Below, one piece after another: positions 60,200 to 64,000 of a stretch of 64,000 nt of DNA. Under the pieces are notes generated by a model. The model did no database searches. It had not been told where the DNA came from and saw nothing but the letters and a program-made list of their open reading frames with translations. The first letter of the stretch is position 1. The number at the start of each line of letters is the position of its first letter. The stretch spans positions 40,293,131 to 40,357,130 of the forward strand of contig NC_065548.1 of NCBI RefSeq assembly GCF_022605725.1, written 5' to 3'. The stretch comes from Anthonomus grandis grandis. Lineage: Eukaryota; Arthropoda; Insecta; Coleoptera; Curculionidae. The translations under genes and the position numbers were made by a program.

Positions 60200-62026
60200 A
60201 GGTCGACAATGACTGTTTATTCTGCTTTTAATTTTCAATTTTTGAGTAACAAGCTAAATCTTTGATATGTGGTTAGGTGGCTTCCCCAAAAGACCTATAT
60301 TTTTATGTTTTACTGAGCACTGGCAAAGTGAAGAACCATTGAAATGTGTTCGTGTGAATGGTTTTATTTTGCTAAGTGCTTTTTGTAGAGATAAGCCAGA
60401 GCATAGAAGTTCAGTAATTTTTGTGTCTGATATGTATGTGGGAAAAAGGGAAAGTTCTATTAAAACTGAATTATCAGTTAAAAATATTTTGGAAGGTTCG
60501 AAACAAATCTGTTTCATCAATAATCATATATGTTGTTACCAATAATGAATTTGTTAGTTCCAATAATTTTGAACCAGGATTTTCAGATCACTATGGCCAG
60601 TTAACAACTTTTAATATGGAACCCTTTATTCCGGATTCTAAAACCCTCCTTCTATTTAGGAATTTTAGTAGGAGAACTATGGAAGAGTTTAAACTAAGCC
60701 TCGGTTCTTTTGTAAATAACTTGCTGAAGAAAACTGATGAACTGAAATACTACTAAGCTATTTTAATGTATTTTTTCAATTAAAATAAGGGAAAAAACGA
60801 ACATTAATGTACAAAATAAATTTCACCGATGGACTACTAAAACAAAGGGAAGAACTAGCAAACCTTAATTGATTAAGAGAAAAAATGAGTAGTGTCTGCG
60901 TTCATGCAAAATCCAACAATTTTAAACAAAAAATTCGACATAATATAAGGAGAGAAAAAATAGAGGTGAACAATAAATTAACAAACGATGCTAAAAATAA
61001 AACTAAAGCAAGCTGGGAGCTTATTAACAAACTTAGACAAAGTAGAAATAGTACAATAAATGAGTTAAAAACATTGGAATAAAACATTATAAAGTAATAA
61101 GGAGATTGCGGATGAAGTTAATAAATATCTTTCTGTCGAGTACAGATTTATTTTGCTACTTACCAGTCGCCTTTTCAAATCGCAAATATTACAAAATCTC
61201 TGACAACATTCCAGTGTTGCCTGTTAAAGCATGTGTTGATCAACTTTCCACATTACTGTCTATAATTATCAATTGCTCTGTAGAAAAGGGCTTGTTTCCT
61301 GATCAGCTAAAAAGATGATTATTCATTCCAATCTTTAAAAAAGGCAAACAAAGCAACATAAATTTATAGACCTATTTCACTTTTCAGTGTGTTCTCAAAG
61401 AGTGATTTATGGTAGAACGACTTATTTTTTTAATAATTCTTAATGCGAATAGCGTTTTTTGTTCTAACCATTACGGTTTTCGCAGAGGCTGATTCACAGA
61501 GAGTGCTAGAGTAAAACTAACACAGCCCATTTTTAATTGCGTTGACAGAAATGAACACATAGTATTATTGCTATTTGATATCTCCTGTTTTTTTGATTCA
61601 GTGCACTCAAAATTTGTGAGCAAGAAGTTGAAAATAGTGGGGAATGATTGATTAGTGGGGATAGGCAATTTAATGTAAGGATAGGTAATGAACAATCTGC
61701 AGATTTTGTGATGAACCTGGGTGCTTCGACTGCTTATTTTTACAGTTTATATAAATAACCTAGCAGAATTTATTAAAAGTGTGAAGATCTTCATTTTCTG
61801 TGTTGACACAATAGCTAGAAAGCAAATATGCTTGAAATAAATAATAAATATAGAAAGCCAAATAAATTTATTTTTAATTTTCAAGGCAACTCTCTATCGG
61901 GTTCAGAAATATCTAGATGCTAATGATTGACCAACCCTTTGACTGGTCAGAACATATTAACATTGTATGTAAAAAATTAAATAAAAAGGCCAATATTATG
62001 AATCAACTTAAAAATTCACTTAATAT
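60200..62026 (+). pseudogene. CR1-like LINE ORF2, left part (endonuclease and RT)
   Basis: Endonuclease: FLCFTEHWQSEEPLKCVRVN and AFCRDKPEHRSSVIFVSDMY (60290-60440), GFSDHYGQL (60580), FRNFSRRTMEEFKLSL (60655). Linker at 60885-61080. RT: CVDQLSTLLSIIINCSVEKG with FPDQLKR (61232-61318), IFKKGKQSNI, HYGFRRG (61470), LLLFDISCFFDSVHSKFV (61565-61615, the first catalytic Asp), then YINNLAEFIKSVKIFIFCVD (61750-61810), where the FADD box reads FCVD. FDWSEHINIVCKKLNKKANI is at 61940-61995. It is broken at 62026 by a solo LTR and continues at 62734. Confidence 0.78.
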
Positions 62027-62729
62027 TGTCAAACGAAGATAATTCATTAAAAAACCTTTTAAATTTTATTTTATTAATATAAAAATCACTTAAAAATATT
62101 CGTTCGGTATACCAGGTCATTTACCCACAAATTGTGTAAGTAACAATTTCCTGATTGCATGATGAAATAACCAAGTCATTTCCATCGTAAAAAGATTGCA
62201 AAAGTACTTTGTCGACAGAACGATGGTTTGGAAAAAACCGGAAATTCTGCTGACAAAGAAAATTAACACTAGGGTACGACGAACGAAATTTGGGAGAGTT
62301 ACGACCGGGTCTCGGGCAAGAAGAGGTAACCGAAAGCAGTGCGGAAAAGCTTTGTGAAATGTTTGCTCCAAGAATAATAATAATGTAAGTCCAACATTTT
62401 ATCATGTCGAAGAAGATCACAATTATTGTCACTTTATTAAGTTACGTAACATTACTTTCACTTTAATTATAGAATTCGCTACATATTCCCATGTATTTAA
62501 ATTATTAATCCTGTTATGTCGATCTTAGTTTATCTCTTGTCAAATTAGCTCTTTTATTTGGGTAACTCCACTTAATTCGTTATATTTATATTTTGCTGTC
62601 AATACAAGGTATTTAGTAAATTATATATTTTGTTTCAATGCCAAAGCGTACCTTAAGGTCCCAGTTACATACAATGTATGTAACCGTCACACGGCCTTGT
62701 CCTAGACCGGGCCAACCCCCGGTGTGACA
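62027..62729. repeat. Solo LTR (family B) inserted in the LINE
   Basis: 703 bp with ends TGTCA...TGACA, flanked by ATAT on both sides (62023-62026 and 62730-62733). Its right end is unusually GC-rich for the window (CCGGGCCAACCCCCGGTGTG). There is no coding capacity. Its orientation is not clear from the sequence. Confidence 0.82.
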
Positions 62730-62945
62730 ATATCAAAAAATTGATAAATGTGTACTATAGCTTTGTTTACTTGAGTATTAGGATACTGCATAGTATTATG
62801 GGGTCGAGAGAGTGTTTGTGATTCAAAAACGTATAATTCGGATTTTATTCAATAAACTATTCAGACAGTCTTGTCGAATAATCTTTGGAGAGAAAAAGAT
62901 TTTTAACAGTGGCTGGAATTTATATTTTAAAGATTCTTAAAATTG
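62730..62945 (+). pseudogene. CR1-like LINE ORF2, right part (RT C-terminus)
   Basis: The LINE resumes in the frame left at 62026: KKLINVYYSFVYL, then (shifted) VFVIQKRIIRILFNKLFRQS and LTVAGIYILKILKIVFKNK, the family's 'vf.iQKRaiRii.......c+.iF....iLT...lYI.e.l'. The end of the protein and the 3' UTR are missing; another LINE follows directly. Confidence 0.78.
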
Positions 62946-62964
62946 TATTTAAAAATAAAGTAAA

Positions 62965-64000
62965 TTGGTTATAGCGTCACAATAAAAGTAGTTGAGATTG
63001 AGAAAAGGAATTAGTAAGAACAATAATATCGTAGTAACATGCCGACATGTTTCCCCAAGCATTGATAAAAAACATGACAAAACACAAAACTCATATAGCC
63101 ACTGGTGATATAAATATTGATTTCCTATCAGGTTATAAGGCAAATAAAGAATATAGAAATATTGTATAATTTTTTAAATACACATCTTATATCAAGGATA
63201 CAACAAGGCCCGGTTTAAAAACTATAATTTTTTGGTAAAAAATTACTCGCATAATTACAAAAAAGTAAAGTAATTTATGTTTAAATATGATCTGATAGAT
63301 GAGTATCCTATAGCTTTGATAATCGAACTAAATGAAAAAATTTTGGGGATAACGAAAACACAATTTAGAACATTGATAAATTATGACAGATTAACAAATA
63401 ATTTAATAAATGAACACTGATCCTTTGTATATAATAAAAAAAACGTAAATATAGCAACAAACTTTTATATACAGAAGAACAAACATACACAAAAACAAAA
63501 CTGGATTAATAAGACTATAAACAAACTAGTTATTTAAAAGAACAATTTATTTAAAAAAATGTCTCGAATAATCAGAGGATCAAAACTTAAAAAAAGAGAC
63601 TAAAAAATTCAAAAAATTACTAATAAAACTAAGAAAGCAAAAAAGACTACATTTTAACAGAAATAACAAAAGGCCAAAATTTAACCAAAAGTTTGTGGAA
63701 CACCATAAATAATCTATATAGTATGCAAAAATATAAAAAGAAAGAAATAAGAACTAAAACTAAATACCAATAAAATATTAACAGACAAATCAAAAATGTC
63801 AAACTACTTTAATGACTTTTTCAGCGCAATAAGGAATAAGCTTGCTTCTAAAATACATTCAACAAATGTAACTTGAAGAAGATGAATGCAATGAGCACTC
63901 AATTTTTTTTGAGCCCCACAAGAAGTAAAAAATATGACATTACAGTTAGAAACTAAAAAGACCCCTGACTGACTAAAAGGCGTCAAAGTACTACAAAAAA
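62965..64000 (+). pseudogene. Third LINE fragment (endonuclease to RT entry), runs off the right edge
   Basis: IATGDINIDFLSGYKANKEY at 63098-63160 is the 'l.GDfNiDll' endonuclease motif, and YNHNYKKVKSN-like residues follow. A Lys-rich linker at 63400-63680 (KKFKKLLIKLRKQKRLHFN in one frame) leads to LTDKSKMSNYFNDFFSAIRN-like and FFLSPTRSKKYDITVRN residues (63780-63950), the usual entry to a LINE reverse transcriptase. It is frameshifted throughout. Family placement (I/Jockey/R1-like) is uncertain. Confidence 0.65.

Overview
This window looks like repeat-rich, AT-rich animal DNA, most likely from an insect. That is inferred from the kinds of transposable elements present (Penelope-like, BEL/Pao, gypsy with errantivirus-like features, R4/Dong-like and Jockey/CR1-like LINEs, Tc1/mariner with a D-D(41)-D spacing, Transib, hAT) and from spliceosomal introns in one gene. 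A beetle would fit, but the sequence does not prove it. I found no convincing host gene, tRNA, rRNA or CRISPR array. Nearly everything recognisable is a mobile element or a broken piece of one, often one inside another.

Layout, left to right. 1-1734: one end of a Tc1/mariner element. 3.6-4.6 kb: an older mariner-like remnant and a LINE 3' tail. 4.7-11.9 kb: a decayed BEL/Pao element split by a 4.6-kb Penelope-like insertion made of two head-to-head copies, each with a hammerhead-ribozyme-like motif. 15.1-15.7 kb: a Transib (RAG1-like) transposase tail. 15.9-18.4 kb: gag-protease of a gypsy/errantivirus-like element with a small upstream membrane-protein ORF. 19.1-20.4 kb: a LINE RNase H/zinc-knuckle end holding a hAT MITE. 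21.25-23.07 kb: a complete Tc1/mariner element with very long terminal inverted repeats and only two nonsense codons. 24.7-28.2 kb: a gypsy pol with its 3' LTR. 29.4-33.0 kb: a Jockey-like LINE split by a Tc1/mariner element. 35.2-37.6 kb: a BEL gag scrap, a palindromic repeat cluster, a KRBA2/Ginger-like integrase gene and an RNase H scrap. 37.6-41.2 kb: a long LINE with an SGNH-esterase-like ORF1.

43.1-44.2 kb: 5' LTR, primer-binding site and repetitive coiled-coil gag of a gypsy element sharing the LTR of the 24.7-kb element. 44.9-47.2 kb: an R4/Dong-like LINE ending in a TAA microsatellite. 47.6-51.7 kb: LINE pieces interrupted by a Tc1/mariner element and by a solo LTR. 53 kb: a LINE 3' end. 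55.8-57.5 kb: an intron-containing DDE transposase gene with one internal stop. 58.5-64 kb: a transposase scrap, a second SGNH-type LINE containing a Penelope 3' remnant and a solo LTR, and the start of a third LINE running off the right edge.

Several insertions can be read to the base: removing the insert and one copy of its target duplication restores the host element's reading frame (solo LTRs at 51043 and 62027) or rejoins a recognisable domain (hAT MITE at 19429, Penelope pair at 6503). This gives an order of events. The least damaged, presumably youngest, elements are the Penelope pair, the 21.25-kb mariner element and the spliced transposase gene.
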